This document shows positions 1-7,709 of a stretch of 64,000 nt of DNA, piece by piece (position 1 is the first letter of the stretch; each line of letters opens with the position of its first letter). The position numbers and the translations under genes were made by a program. Under the pieces are notes generated by a model. The model had not been told where the DNA came from. It saw nothing but the letters and a program-made list of their open reading frames with translations, and did no database searches. Source of the stretch: Bacillus sp. T33-2 (GTDB taxonomy: Bacteria; Bacillota; Bacilli; Bacillales; Cytobacillaceae); contig NZ_PGVB01000008.1 of NCBI RefSeq assembly GCF_002860205.1, positions 174,352-238,351 on the forward strand. The letters run 5' to 3'.

Positions 1-434
1 TGCGGCACAGACTGGTGGCAGCTTGTGCAGTTGTCTTTTGCATCATGCGACACGTTCTCTAATGTGTTTTCGTGGCAACTGATACAGTTGTGGCTGACTA
101 CATCTTCTGTGCTGTCTGTTGCATGCAGCACTTTAGGAATTTTTTCTTCCCCCAGAGTATTGTAATAAACATGTGTCATCCCGGCTTTTGCCTTATACGA
201 ATACTTTTTGACCATATTGTCGTGCGGCAGATGGCAGTCCCCACAGGCCAGTTCAGCATGCGTTGAATCGGAAAACGATTCATTGACATTGGTCATGATA
301 TGGCAGCTGCTGCAAAAATCCGGGGAATCCGTATACGCCAATGTCTTCACGGTGACCACCGAAACAATGATCCCGGCAAAGACACCGATGAACAACAGCA
401 TCCTCTTGTCAATAGCCAAGAGTTTTTTTAACAT
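1..434 (-). CDS. nrfH: NrfH-like tetraheme c-type cytochrome, 3' end cut by window edge
   Basis: The frame is open from an ATG at 434 to the window edge, giving 144 residues. An N-terminal membrane anchor (about residues 12-30) is followed by four heme-binding motifs: CSSCH (41-45), CGDCH (64-68), CISCH (117-121) and CTSCH (136-140). This is the NapC/NirT-type architecture of NrfH, the membrane quinol dehydrogenase that passes electrons to the nitrite reductase NrfA; the HIM after the first motif is typical of NrfH. An AAGGGAAGG Shine-Dalgarno precedes the ATG. The gene follows ccmG on the same strand, and the Ccm products are needed to attach its hemes. nrfA would be expected just beyond the edge. 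A related NapC/NirT cytochrome is the alternative. Confidence 0.85.
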   Translation of the reverse strand, partial: MLKKLLAIDKRMLLFIGVFAGIIVSVVTVKTLAYTDSPDFCSSCHIMTNVNESFSDSTHAELACGDCHLPHDNMVKKYSYKAKAGMTHVYYNTLGEEKIPKVLHATDSTEDVVSHNCISCHENTLENVSHDAKDNCTSCHQSVP

Positions 435-459
435 CACTTTCACCTTCCCTTAAAGCATA

Positions 460-645
460 AAAGCGGAGGCGCCTTGACAGATGAACTTCGACTAAAAACC
501 GCCACGTCCTGTGGCGAACGTCCACGTCAGCACATCCTGTGCAAGTCCGACAGGCATAAGACAGTCCCCGGAGGAAGTCGCTTTTTGACTTTTGTAGGGG
601 ACTGGCTTATGACCCGAGGGGCTAGGCGCCATAGCTAGATACAAA
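460..645. repeat. palindromic intergenic repeat (MITE/REP-like), copy 1
   Basis: This stretch between nrfH and ccmG is built as a long imperfect inverted repeat. GGCGCCTTG at the left pairs with TAGGCGCC at the right, and CATAAGACAGTCCCC pairs with GGGGACTGGCTTATG. The inner and outer arms match the copy at 4636-4755, for example GACAGGCATAAGAC and GGCTTATGACCCGAGGGGC. This copy has extra sequence in its left arm. No coding frame is evident. Such elements often form RNA hairpins between genes of an operon. Confidence 0.75.
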
Positions 646-684
646 TAATGAATCTATTAAAACACTGAACGTGTTTTAACCAGG

Positions 685-1191
685 TTATGGTGAAGCCTTT
701 TTCTCAATCAAATCGATTAAATTGTCCTTTGTGGTCGGTCCGGAAAATCTGTGTACAATTAACCCGTTTTTATCGATAATCACAGTTTCGGGCTGGCCGA
801 CGACATTGTAAGCCTTTGAAGTATCTTCTTTTGTATCCAATAAGTAAGTTAACTTCGAGTTGCTTTCGCTAATATATTTTTTCATCCTCATTGTCGATTC
901 GCCTTTAGCGATAATGAGCAGCTTTGCATTTTTGTAATCTTTTCCGAATGCCTCAAGCTCCGGTGCTTCATCTATACATGGCTGGCACCAGGTGGCAAAG
1001 AAGTTCAGCACTACTGTCCGGCCATTAAAATCGGATAATTTATACTTTTTCCCATATATATCTTTTAGTTCAAACTCGATCGCCTTGTCCCCGGGATTGG
1101 CCGAGGCTTTACCGCCAAGGCCATTCATGAGAAACCCGAGGATCCCAAATGCTGCGATGATGACGAACAACGGAACGATTTTCTTCCCCAT
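685..1191 (-). CDS. ccmG: CcmG/ResA-type thiol-disulfide oxidoreductase
   Basis: A 168-residue membrane-anchored thioredoxin-fold protein. Residues 5-24 form a signal anchor, and the active site WCQPC (Cys69, Cys72) lies in a TlpA/ResA context (VVLNFFATWCQPC). The role is to reduce the apocytochrome CxxCH cysteines outside the membrane before heme ligation. The frame stays open upstream to 1434, but the ATG at 1191 has an AGGTGAG Shine-Dalgarno and begins exactly at the signal sequence, so the upstream part is treated as non-coding. It is the last ccm gene of the operon, before nrfH. ResA and CcmG are hard to separate by sequence; the ccm context favours CcmG. Confidence 0.88.
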   Translation of the reverse strand: MGKKIVPLFVIIAAFGILGFLMNGLGGKASANPGDKAIEFELKDIYGKKYKLSDFNGRTVVLNFFATWCQPCIDEAPELEAFGKDYKNAKLLIIAKGESTMRMKKYISESNSKLTYLLDTKEDTSKAYNVVGQPETVIIDKNGLIVHRFSGPTTKDNLIDLIEKKASP

Positions 1192-1259
1192 TCTCTCACC
1201 TGCTTTTATTTTTCTAGGCGGGAACACTCCTACTTCAATTTTGTAGAGGGCATAGCCCA

Positions 1260-1600
1260 AAATGAGTAGAAGATGAATCGCCTTTTCGATTAACAAAACA
1301 TGCATGGAATTATATTCCTGTACAAGTTGTTCTTTGAAAACTGAAGATATGAGGTTCTGGCAGGAAAAACGTCTGCCAGGTAAAATCTTCAACGTTCTAA
1401 TCGCCTTCACACGTTCCGAAGTTGCGAAAACCAAGGTGAAGTAGGGCGTGTGGCGAGTCCAACGTACAAACTTGCAAACCGCAGGAGACTAAAAAAGTCG
1501 CTTGTACTGCCAACCGTCGGTGCGACGGGGGTAGCCTGCTAAATAATCAGTGGATACATTGGTGTTCGCAGGAATCCCCCACTTCAAATTTTCGTTAGAA
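1260..1600. other. structured non-coding segment, possible IS200/IS605-family remnant or RNA
   Basis: This stretch between ccmD and ccmG carries several hairpins. They include CTGGCAG/CTGCCAG near 1358-1380, CCGTCG/CGACGG near 1515-1530, and a nested pair in which CCCCC/GGGGG and GCAGG/CCTGC enclose 1527-1583. The right edge, CAGGAATCCCCCACTTCAA, resembles from memory the right ends of IS605-type tnpB elements, where the guide RNA is encoded. No transposase frame is present. The assignment to IS605 is an inference; the secondary structure is visible directly. Confidence 0.4.
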
Positions 1601-1618
1601 AAATAAGTGGTGGGTAGT

Positions 1619-1750
1619 TCAATGTTCTGTATTCCATTCCTCTAACAGCTGCAGTTCTTTTTTCAGGTCTTTCTGGCGTTTTCCGAGAACCAGTACATAA
1701 CCCACAATTAAAGCCCAAATTACTGAATATGCCATGAATAGATAAGTCAT
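1619..1750 (-). CDS. ccmD: CcmD-like small heme exporter subunit
   Basis: A 43-residue protein starting MTYLFMAYSVIWALIVGYVL: one membrane helix followed by a charged tail rich in Lys, Glu and Leu. This is the usual layout of CcmD, which stabilises CcmABC and helps release holo-CcmE from CcmC. The ATG is preceded by GGAGGCAAC. It lies 50 bp after ccmC on the same strand, the standard ccmABCD position. An overlapping frame on the same strand (1584-1811) lacks such features. The family diverges strongly in sequence, so position and topology carry most of the evidence. Confidence 0.8.
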   Translation of the reverse strand: MTYLFMAYSVIWALIVGYVLVLGKRQKDLKKELQLLEEWNTEH

Positions 1751-1800
1751 TTGATGTTGCCTCCTTTTTTGTTGAAACAATTGTTTTTCGACTATTTTTG

Positions 1801-2511
1801 TTATCCAGCAAGTTTGCTGATCGCTTTGTTCTTCGCTTCTTTCACAATGAAGCGCATTTTTTCGATTTCAACACCTTTACGCATCATGAATGCGTAAAGC
1901 ACTGTGATTGTAAAAATGCAAAACAATAAAGTAACAAGCATATCCGGCTCGATGCCTCCACCCTGCTGGTTCTTGCCGTCACCGAACACTACCGGGTGCA
2001 GCTTTGTGTTCCACCAGCGGATTGCCATGAAGACGATCGGTACATTGATGCAACCTATAATGCCGAATACCGCGGACAATTTTGCGATTTTTTCCCATGA
2101 CCCATCCATTTTTCTCACGAACAGGTATGCTACATAGATGAACCAAAGGATTAACGTAGTCGCAAGGCGCGGTTCCCAGGTCCACCATGCATTCCAGCTT
2201 GATTTCCCCCAGATCATCCCGGTCACAAGGGTGATTGTTGTAAACAGGACACCAATTTCAGCTGCAATACCCGCGTTGATGTGATGGTTTATTTTTGGCT
2301 TGATCAACGTCCTGACACTATAGTAGCCGACCGTGATGAACGCCAGGAATGCCACCCATGCACAGCCAACATGAAAATAAAAGATTTTCTGGGGTGCTCC
2401 CATGACCTTTTCAACTGGAGACCAGATAAACACTAGATAAAGGGCGACAAAGAACGACGGAACGAGTGTGTAAAGCAACACCCGGTCAATAAGGCCTGAA
2501 TTGTGTTTCAT
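1801..2511 (-). CDS. ccmC: CcmC heme-handling membrane protein
   Basis: A 236-residue polytopic membrane protein with about six helices. The tryptophan-rich WWD-type segment WGKSSWNAWWTWEPR lies near residues 100-115; its usual terminal Asp is Glu here. Two conserved-type histidines flank it (FYFHVG near 47 and KLHPV near 171). CcmC loads heme onto CcmE outside the membrane. The ATG overlaps the ccmB stop by one base (TAATG), indicating translational coupling. Length matches the family. Confidence 0.93.
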   Translation of the reverse strand: MKHNSGLIDRVLLYTLVPSFFVALYLVFIWSPVEKVMGAPQKIFYFHVGCAWVAFLAFITVGYYSVRTLIKPKINHHINAGIAAEIGVLFTTITLVTGMIWGKSSWNAWWTWEPRLATTLILWFIYVAYLFVRKMDGSWEKIAKLSAVFGIIGCINVPIVFMAIRWWNTKLHPVVFGDGKNQQGGGIEPDMLVTLLFCIFTITVLYAFMMRKGVEIEKMRFIVKEAKNKAISKLAG

Positions 2512-3194
2512 TAAGATCCCTCCATGATAAATTCAAATAAGAAGAAACAAGCTGCGAGGAACAAAAGGTCATATGCCGCCATCAGCTGAAGCCATGATAC
2601 AGCGTCTTTCATATTTTCATTTTCAAGCACAATCCTTGTTGCCTGCACACCGGCAATCATCAACGGGCTGAGCAGCGGCAGCAGCAGGACAGGAAGCAGC
2701 ATTTCACTGTTCTTGGCGTTTGCCGCGAGCGCCGCGAGAAAGGTGCCAACGATGATGAAGCCGAAAGTGCCGCATAATACAACCAGGGTGAACCAGACAT
2801 AAGAGCCGATAAAATGATAATCGAACAAGATGAACAACACAGGTATGCTGATCAGTTGAACAACTGTGACAAGTGAGAAATTGGCGATCACTTTGCCAAG
2901 ATATATGCTTGCCGGGTCAATAGGAGCCGAACGGAGGCCCGTCAGGCAATCATTTTCATGTTCCGAAAGAAACGAACGGTTCAGGCCGAGGATTCCGGAA
3001 AAGACGGTGATCAGCCAGACCAGGCCCGGAATGATTGCCTTCACCATATTATTTGTTGGGTCAAATGCAAAGCTCAATACTAGGATGACCAGGCTTGAGA
3101 AGATGACCATCATCCCGATCGTCTGCTTTGTCTTCAGCTCATTGCTCAAGTCTTTCCCGGCAATCGTCATGGCGTCTCCGAGGATCGAATTCAT
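2511..3194 (-). CDS. ccmB: CcmB heme ABC exporter permease
   Basis: A 227-residue permease with six predicted membrane helices, the family's usual size. The N-terminal segment before the first helix and the motif SEHENDCLTGLRSAPID are typical of CcmB. With CcmA and CcmC it forms the complex that drives release of holo-CcmE. The start at 3194 follows GAGGGGAG, and its ATG overlaps the ccmA stop in an ATGA. An earlier in-frame start at 3221 would overlap ccmA by 31 bases and is less likely. Confidence 0.92.
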   Translation of the reverse strand: MNSILGDAMTIAGKDLSNELKTKQTIGMMVIFSSLVILVLSFAFDPTNNMVKAIIPGLVWLITVFSGILGLNRSFLSEHENDCLTGLRSAPIDPASIYLGKVIANFSLVTVVQLISIPVLFILFDYHFIGSYVWFTLVVLCGTFGFIIVGTFLAALAANAKNSEMLLPVLLLPLLSPLMIAGVQATRIVLENENMKDAVSWLQLMAAYDLLFLAACFFLFEFIMEGS

Positions 3195-3895
3195 GCTCCC
3201 CTCACCGCCTTCTCGTACCATTGCCTCATCACATCCAGGCCAACATCCGGGTTAAGGTCCATCGTACCGGCAATCTTTCCTTTGCTCAAAATGGCCACCC
3301 TGTCGGCAAGTGCATATACCTGCTCAAAATCATGGGAGATAATCAAAATCGATGTTCCGCTTAGCTGCTTTTCTTTAATGATCCGGTTCAACAGCGCAAC
3401 CGCGTCCTGGTCAAGGCCGGTATGGGGCTCATCGAGCATCAGGATTTCCGGCTCGGCAAGGAGTACCCGTGCAATCGCAAGCCTCTGCATCATTCCTCTT
3501 GAAAAAGATCGGATCGGCATATCACGGAACAGGTGGAGGCCCACTTCCTTCAATAATTCGTTTGCCTTTCGGTCAATCTCTTTAATTTTGTACAATTTTC
3601 CGTAGAATTTAAGATTCTCCATTGGCGTAAGGGTGTTGTACAGGAATGACTCATGTCCGAGAAAGCCGATCTTCTGCTTAACGGCTGGTGAATTCTTTTT
3701 CACCTGTTCGCCGTCCAGAAGAATTTCCCCGCTTGTGGGCTGCAGCAGGCCGACCGTGCATTTAAAAAATGTGCTTTTTCCGGCACCGTTCGGGCCTATG
3801 ACTGCGAGCGTCTCCCCTCTTTCCAGCGAAAGAGTGACATTCCGTAAAATTAACTTATCTCCCAGTACTTTCGTCAAACTTTTCAATTCAAGCAT
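3191..3895 (-). CDS. ccmA: CcmA heme ABC exporter ATPase
   Basis: A 234-residue ABC ATPase from the ATG at 3895; a GTG start at 3904 would add three residues. Walker A is GPNGAGKST, the Q-loop region is LGHES, the signature is SRGMMQRLAIAR (a variant of LSGGQ) and Walker B is ILMLDEPHTGLD. It energises the CcmAB(CD) complex that frees heme-loaded CcmE. It lies immediately upstream of ccmB with a 4-base overlap, and downstream of a small coiled-coil protein gene. Confidence 0.92.
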   Translation of the reverse strand: MLELKSLTKVLGDKLILRNVTLSLERGETLAVIGPNGAGKSTFFKCTVGLLQPTSGEILLDGEQVKKNSPAVKQKIGFLGHESFLYNTLTPMENLKFYGKLYKIKEIDRKANELLKEVGLHLFRDMPIRSFSRGMMQRLAIARVLLAEPEILMLDEPHTGLDQDAVALLNRIIKEKQLSGTSILIISHDFEQVYALADRVAILSKGKIAGTMDLNPDVGLDVMRQWYEKAVRGA

Positions 3896-3908
3896 GGTTC
3901 CCACTCTT

Positions 3909-4256
3909 TCATAAGGTGTAGTGGAGCAGTTCTTTCTTCACCTGGTCAAGATGTTTCTCCAATTCCTTTGCTTTTTGTTCATATTTCTCCTCGGTGAGGC
4001 TTCCCTGTTTTCGGCTCTCTTCCAATTCGTCTACTTGCTTTTCGATGACAGTTTTTTTCATGAGCAAATGCTTAAAGCGTTTTTCATCCTCATCGGGCAC
4101 TTGTACTGCAACACGTTGTTTTCTGAAAAAATACATCCCGAGTGTAAAAATGGCGATAAAAATCAGGAGATAGTGCGGATTGAGCAAGTTCAGTCCCGGC
4201 GTGGTCAGCCAAAACGTGACAAGCCATTCGGGATGAAAAGCAGGTATTTCACCCAT
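3909..4256 (-). CDS. small membrane coiled-coil protein of the ccm operon
   Basis: A 115-residue protein of unknown function. It has a hydrophobic segment around residues 28-44 (YLLIFIAIFTLGMYFF), then a charged, helical C-terminal half with a SHOCT-like stretch (QGSLTEEKYEQKAKEL). It starts two bases after the stop of the ccmI-like gene and ends 13 bases before ccmA, so it belongs to the operon. I do not recognise it as a standard Ccm subunit. It may be an accessory or split part of CcmI. AAGG just before the ATG supports the start. Confidence 0.75.
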   Translation of the reverse strand: MGEIPAFHPEWLVTFWLTTPGLNLLNPHYLLIFIAIFTLGMYFFRKQRVAVQVPDEDEKRFKHLLMKKTVIEKQVDELEESRKQGSLTEEKYEQKAKELEKHLDQVKKELLHYTL

Positions 4257-4258
4257 CC

Positions 4259-4618
4259 TTATCTTCCTTCCTGTTTGCGCAGCTTTTGCAGTTCGCGCAA
4301 AATTTCAAGCTCAGCCTGGTCTGACCGGTTCTTGCTGGCAGCAGCTGATTTTGGTTTGCTTTCCTGCTTCATAATCTCACTAGCAAGAAGCTGGTATTGT
4401 TCTTTCATCTGGACAAAGTCTTTTTCATTCACTTTTTTCATCAAATAATCCATTTCCAATTCATTTACAGCTCCGTAAACCATGTCGAGCGTAAGACGCT
4501 CTTCCCCAGTTTCCTTTGCAGCGGCCTCACCCCGGTTCCCTGCAAAAAACGGCGAGACAATAAAATAGAAGCAGGTAATGATCACCGCGGCTCCAGCTAT
4601 TAATAGTATAAAGTCCAT
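4259..4618 (-). CDS. CcmI-like membrane protein
   Basis: A 119-residue protein with an N-terminal membrane helix (about residues 3-22) and a helical domain (VNELEMDYLMKKVNEKDF) resembling the N-terminal part of CcmI, which in other bacteria binds apocytochromes and CcmH. The tetratricopeptide domain of full CcmI is missing. The ATG at 4618 has AGGAG nine bases upstream; a TTG at 4627 is possible. Position after ccmH in the operon fits a CcmI role, but the match is weak and inferred from the N-terminal pattern. Confidence 0.65.
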   Translation of the reverse strand: MDFILLIAGAAVIITCFYFIVSPFFAGNRGEAAAKETGEERLTLDMVYGAVNELEMDYLMKKVNEKDFVQMKEQYQLLASEIMKQESKPKSAAASKNRSDQAELEILRELQKLRKQEGR

Positions 4619-4635
4619 ATCTATCAACTCCTAAA

Positions 4636-4755
4636 AGAAAAGCGTATGCGCCTTGGTCAGCCCCGACAGGCATAAGACGGCTCCTGCAGGAAATCCCGAT
4701 TTCCGAAAGGAGACGGCTTATGACCCGAGGGGCAAGGCGCTGAAGCTAGACAATT
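4636..4755. repeat. palindromic intergenic repeat (MITE/REP-like), copy 2
   Basis: This is the same family as the repeat at 460-645. It folds into a long hairpin: GCGCCTTG pairs with CAAGGCGC, GCCCC with GGGGC, CATAAG with CTTATG, and an inner GAAATC/GATTTC stem closes the top. It lies between ccmH and the ccmI-like gene, within a run of same-strand genes, so it would be transcribed as part of the operon mRNA. Confidence 0.8.
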
Positions 4756-4780
4756 ATCCTGATTCAGAACAGATTAACTG

Positions 4781-5251
4781 TTAGAAAAGCTTTCGTCGCT
4801 CTTCATCAAATAGTTTTCCGGCGATCTCTTTTTCGGTGTCTGACTCCCATTTCACTGTTTTGAAATCGCTCTGTCTGTGCCCATTGCCTTTTAGCTTTTT
4901 CAGCCAAATTGCCACGACGGCGATGCCGGCCGCAAACCCGGCTGCAGGCATTCCCCAGGCAATCAGGCCGCTTTTTCCGCTGCCAGGGGTCCTGAGCGCG
5001 GCCTGGCCGTATTCATCGACATAGGACTGGATGATTTCTTTTTCTGACTTGCCGCCGTTAAGCATTTCAACAACTTCTTCATAATAAACCTTTTTCACAG
5101 AACAGGTGGAAAGCTCATGGTCGGCGTGGCCCTGCATGTCAAGCTGTTTGATGATATGCTGGAATTCCTTCGAGTTGTATGTGTAAGCGGCAGTCAGCCC
5201 TGGAATCAGAATGATGATGAACAAGGCTATCACCGTTATTTTTGTCTTCAT
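4781..5251 (-). CDS. ccmH: CcmH-like protein with a degenerate redox motif
   Basis: A 156-residue protein with an N-terminal signal/membrane segment (residues 5-22), a helical domain and a second membrane helix (about 99-118). The segment GGKSEKEIIQSYVDEYG, followed by Leu-Arg-Thr-Pro, is the classic CcmH/CcmL helical bundle. The usual LRCxxC active site is absent: only Cys50 (ELSTC) remains, where related proteins carry two or more cysteines. A direct thiol-reducing role is therefore doubtful; it may serve only as a scaffold for CcmF and the apocytochrome. ATG 5251 has GGAAGGTG upstream; a GTG at 5260 would overlap the ccmF end. Confidence 0.82.
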   Translation of the reverse strand: MKTKITVIALFIIILIPGLTAAYTYNSKEFQHIIKQLDMQGHADHELSTCSVKKVYYEEVVEMLNGGKSEKEIIQSYVDEYGQAALRTPGSGKSGLIAWGMPAAGFAAGIAVVAIWLKKLKGNGHRQSDFKTVKWESDTEKEIAGKLFDEERRKLF

Positions 5252-5256
5252 CCAAA

Positions 5257-7239
5257 TCACCTTCCCTGTACGTTAACGCTTGAACTGTATGCCAACCGGA
5301 AGGGAACCGTCCTGCCTCCAAAAAGGGCCAACGCCGTTCCGGCCATCATGATGATTCCCCCCGCCCAAATCCAGCTGACAAACGGATTTACTTTGACAAG
5401 GAATGTGGCTTTTTCTTTGTTCTCCCATGAACTTAGGACAACATAAAGGTCTTCAGACCAATGCGTCTTGATTGCCACTTCAGTCGATGGCTCAGGCCAT
5501 GTTTCATAAAAGATTTTTTCGGGTTTGATTGTTCCAATGCTTTTACCTTTATATTTTGCGTCCACGTTCGCGACGACGATCCCGTTGCCGTTTTTGCTAT
5601 GCTCGGTCATGCTGTTGAATGTCAGCTCATACTCACCGATTTGGAAGCTCTGCCCTTTGTCGACCGTTTTCAAAACTTCATCGGAATAGGCGTGGGAAGA
5701 TATTACCCCGACAGCCAATACCGCAACCCCGATGTGGACAAGATAGCCACCGTATCTGCGCTGGTTTTTCAACGTCAGCTTGAGAGCTGCCTGCAATACA
5801 TTTTCCCTTGTCGCCTTCATCCGTGCCTGCATGCCGCGCGCAAATTCCTGCAAATGTGTCGCAAGCATGTATGCAGTTGCGGACAGTCCAATAATTGCGT
5901 ATATCCCTTTAACTCCCAATGACAGCAGCACTACTGCGGCCAGCACCCCTGATGCATAAGGCCACACGCTGTTTTTTAAAAAAATTTCAACAGCCGCCTT
6001 CTGCCACGCAATCAAAGGGCAAATTGCCATCAGCACGATCAGTGCAAGCATGATTGGCGCCATGACCTTGTTAAAATACGGTGCCCCGACGTTTACTTTT
6101 GTACCTGTAACGGATTCAGATATAAGTGGGTACATCGTTCCCCAGAATACCGCGAAAGCAGCAGCGATGAGGATTAGGTTGTTTAACAAAAAGCTGCTTT
6201 CCTTTGAAAAATAGGATTCGATTGGATTGCTTTCTTTTTTAATGAGCTGGTACCTCGACATCACGATATAGATGGACAAAAGCATCATGAACGCCATGAA
6301 AACAAGGAAATAAGTGCCCAGATTGCTGTCCCCGAAAGCATGGACACTTGTTAAAATGCCGCTTCTCACAAGGAAGGTTCCAAATAGCGATAAAATATAT
6401 GACAGGATGATCAGGCTGACATTCCATGTTTTCAGCATGTTCTTCCTTTCCTGGATCATGACCGAGTGCAGGAACGCAGATACGGTCAGCCACGGCAGAA
6501 ACGATGCGTTCTCAACCGGATCCCATGCCCAGTAGCCGCCCCATCCGAGCTCGAGGTAGGCCCACCAGCCGCCGACGATGTTTCCGATGGTCAAAAATAG
6601 CCATGCTGTCAGTGTCCAGCGCCTTGTAAGCTTGATCCACTCAGCATCCATCCTTTTCATGACCAGTGCCGCGATGCCAAATGCGAACGGGACAGCAAGC
6701 CCGACATAACCCATATAAAGGGTCACCGGATGAATGACCATGCCAGGATTTTGAAGCATCGGATTCAGCCCTTTGCCGTCTGCGGGCACTTTATCTGTCA
6801 TTTCAAACGGGTTGGCATTAAGGGCCATGACAATGAAAAAGAATAATATGTTTAAAAGCAAAATGCTGGATACGTAAGGCATCATCGCATTTCTTTTTTC
6901 TTTCGAAAATACGAGTATGCCAGCGTAAATGCAAAGCAGGAAAGCCCATAACATCAAAGAGCCGGCATTTCCTGCCCAGAAGGCTGTCAGCTTATACACT
7001 AGCGGCAAGCTCTCATTCGTGTACAACGCAACATATTTATATTGGAACCGGCTTGTTCCGAGCAGATAGAGCAGCAGGAATGAGGCGATGCTTGACACAA
7101 AAACCAGTGATAAAATTCCTCCTCTTGCACTTTCCAGCCACTTGTTGCTCCGATTTTTAAGCCCAATGATATTGGCGACTAGTGCGTAGGCCGATATAGC
7201 AATTCCGAGATAGAGAGCAATATTTCCGATCAAATACAT
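5257..7239 (-). CDS. ccmF: CcmF heme lyase subunit
   Basis: A 660-residue polytopic membrane protein. The WWD domain WGGYWAWDPVENASFLPWL is near residue 235, and the conserved VHPV motif lies before it. CcmF takes heme from CcmE and ligates it to apocytochrome c. Length fits the family (about 640-670). ATG 7239 has GGGTGG upstream; an in-frame GTG at 7251 is possible. The gene runs directly between ccmE and ccmH. The C-terminal globular loop and the last helices are complete. Confidence 0.95.
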   Translation of the reverse strand: MYLIGNIALYLGIAISAYALVANIIGLKNRSNKWLESARGGILSLVFVSSIASFLLLYLLGTSRFQYKYVALYTNESLPLVYKLTAFWAGNAGSLMLWAFLLCIYAGILVFSKEKRNAMMPYVSSILLLNILFFFIVMALNANPFEMTDKVPADGKGLNPMLQNPGMVIHPVTLYMGYVGLAVPFAFGIAALVMKRMDAEWIKLTRRWTLTAWLFLTIGNIVGGWWAYLELGWGGYWAWDPVENASFLPWLTVSAFLHSVMIQERKNMLKTWNVSLIILSYILSLFGTFLVRSGILTSVHAFGDSNLGTYFLVFMAFMMLLSIYIVMSRYQLIKKESNPIESYFSKESSFLLNNLILIAAAFAVFWGTMYPLISESVTGTKVNVGAPYFNKVMAPIMLALIVLMAICPLIAWQKAAVEIFLKNSVWPYASGVLAAVVLLSLGVKGIYAIIGLSATAYMLATHLQEFARGMQARMKATRENVLQAALKLTLKNQRRYGGYLVHIGVAVLAVGVISSHAYSDEVLKTVDKGQSFQIGEYELTFNSMTEHSKNGNGIVVANVDAKYKGKSIGTIKPEKIFYETWPEPSTEVAIKTHWSEDLYVVLSSWENKEKATFLVKVNPFVSWIWAGGIIMMAGTALALFGGRTVPFRLAYSSSVNVQGR

Positions 7240-7260
7240 GCAGATAACCACCCATCTGTT

Positions 7261-7707
7261 TTAATCCTGTTTGCCATGGAAGATTTCCTTGTGCATTTCA
7301 GTGTCGTAGTTCTTCATGTCTTCGCCCTCATATTTGGAAGGGCATTTAGTCTGTACTTTTTCAGCTTCAAATACGCCGTTTTCTTTAATAAAGCCCTCGA
7401 CAATGACAATCACGCCATCCGAGAAGTTATCCGGCTTGACGCCTTTATAAAACACAGGAAGGCTGCCTTTGCCTTCTTCATATATGTCAAAGCGGAGTTC
7501 AAGCTTGTCGGCATCCCACTTTATTGATTCTTTCTTTAAAAGGCCCTGGGTCATCACATAGTCACCGTCAAATTTATCACTGTTTTCAACCAGGTCGGCG
7601 ATTGTAATCTCTTTGCTTCCGGCGCTCGGCATCGTCGAGAACAGCATGATCATGATTGCAGCTGCAGCCAGTACTAACCCGGCCATGATTTTTTTATTTT
7701 TTGACAT
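7261..7707 (-). CDS. ccmE: CcmE heme chaperone, cysteine (CxxxY) type
   Basis: A 148-residue protein with an N-terminal membrane anchor (residues 7-25) and an OB-fold domain outside the membrane. In classical CcmE the heme-binding site is HxxxY. Here the aligned site is CPSKY (Cys122, Tyr126), the CxxxY form known from some archaea, Desulfovibrio and other bacteria (System I*). CcmE shuttles heme covalently from CcmC to CcmF. It lies between the unknown exported protein and ccmF with 2-22 base gaps. The Cys form is seen directly; its chemistry here is inferred from the family. Confidence 0.93.
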   Translation of the reverse strand: MSKNKKIMAGLVLAAAAIMIMLFSTMPSAGSKEITIADLVENSDKFDGDYVMTQGLLKKESIKWDADKLELRFDIYEEGKGSLPVFYKGVKPDNFSDGVIVIVEGFIKENGVFEAEKVQTKCPSKYEGEDMKNYDTEMHKEIFHGKQD

Positions 7708-7709
7708 AA

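Noticed and set aside
1192..1434. N-terminal extension of ccmG
   Set aside because: The frame is open, but the start at 1191 has a good ribosome site and begins exactly at the signal anchor; the upstream part lies in the structured insert.
1584..1811. 75-codon frame on the minus strand
   Set aside because: It overlaps ccmD and ccmC in another frame and lacks recognisable features; ccmD is better supported.
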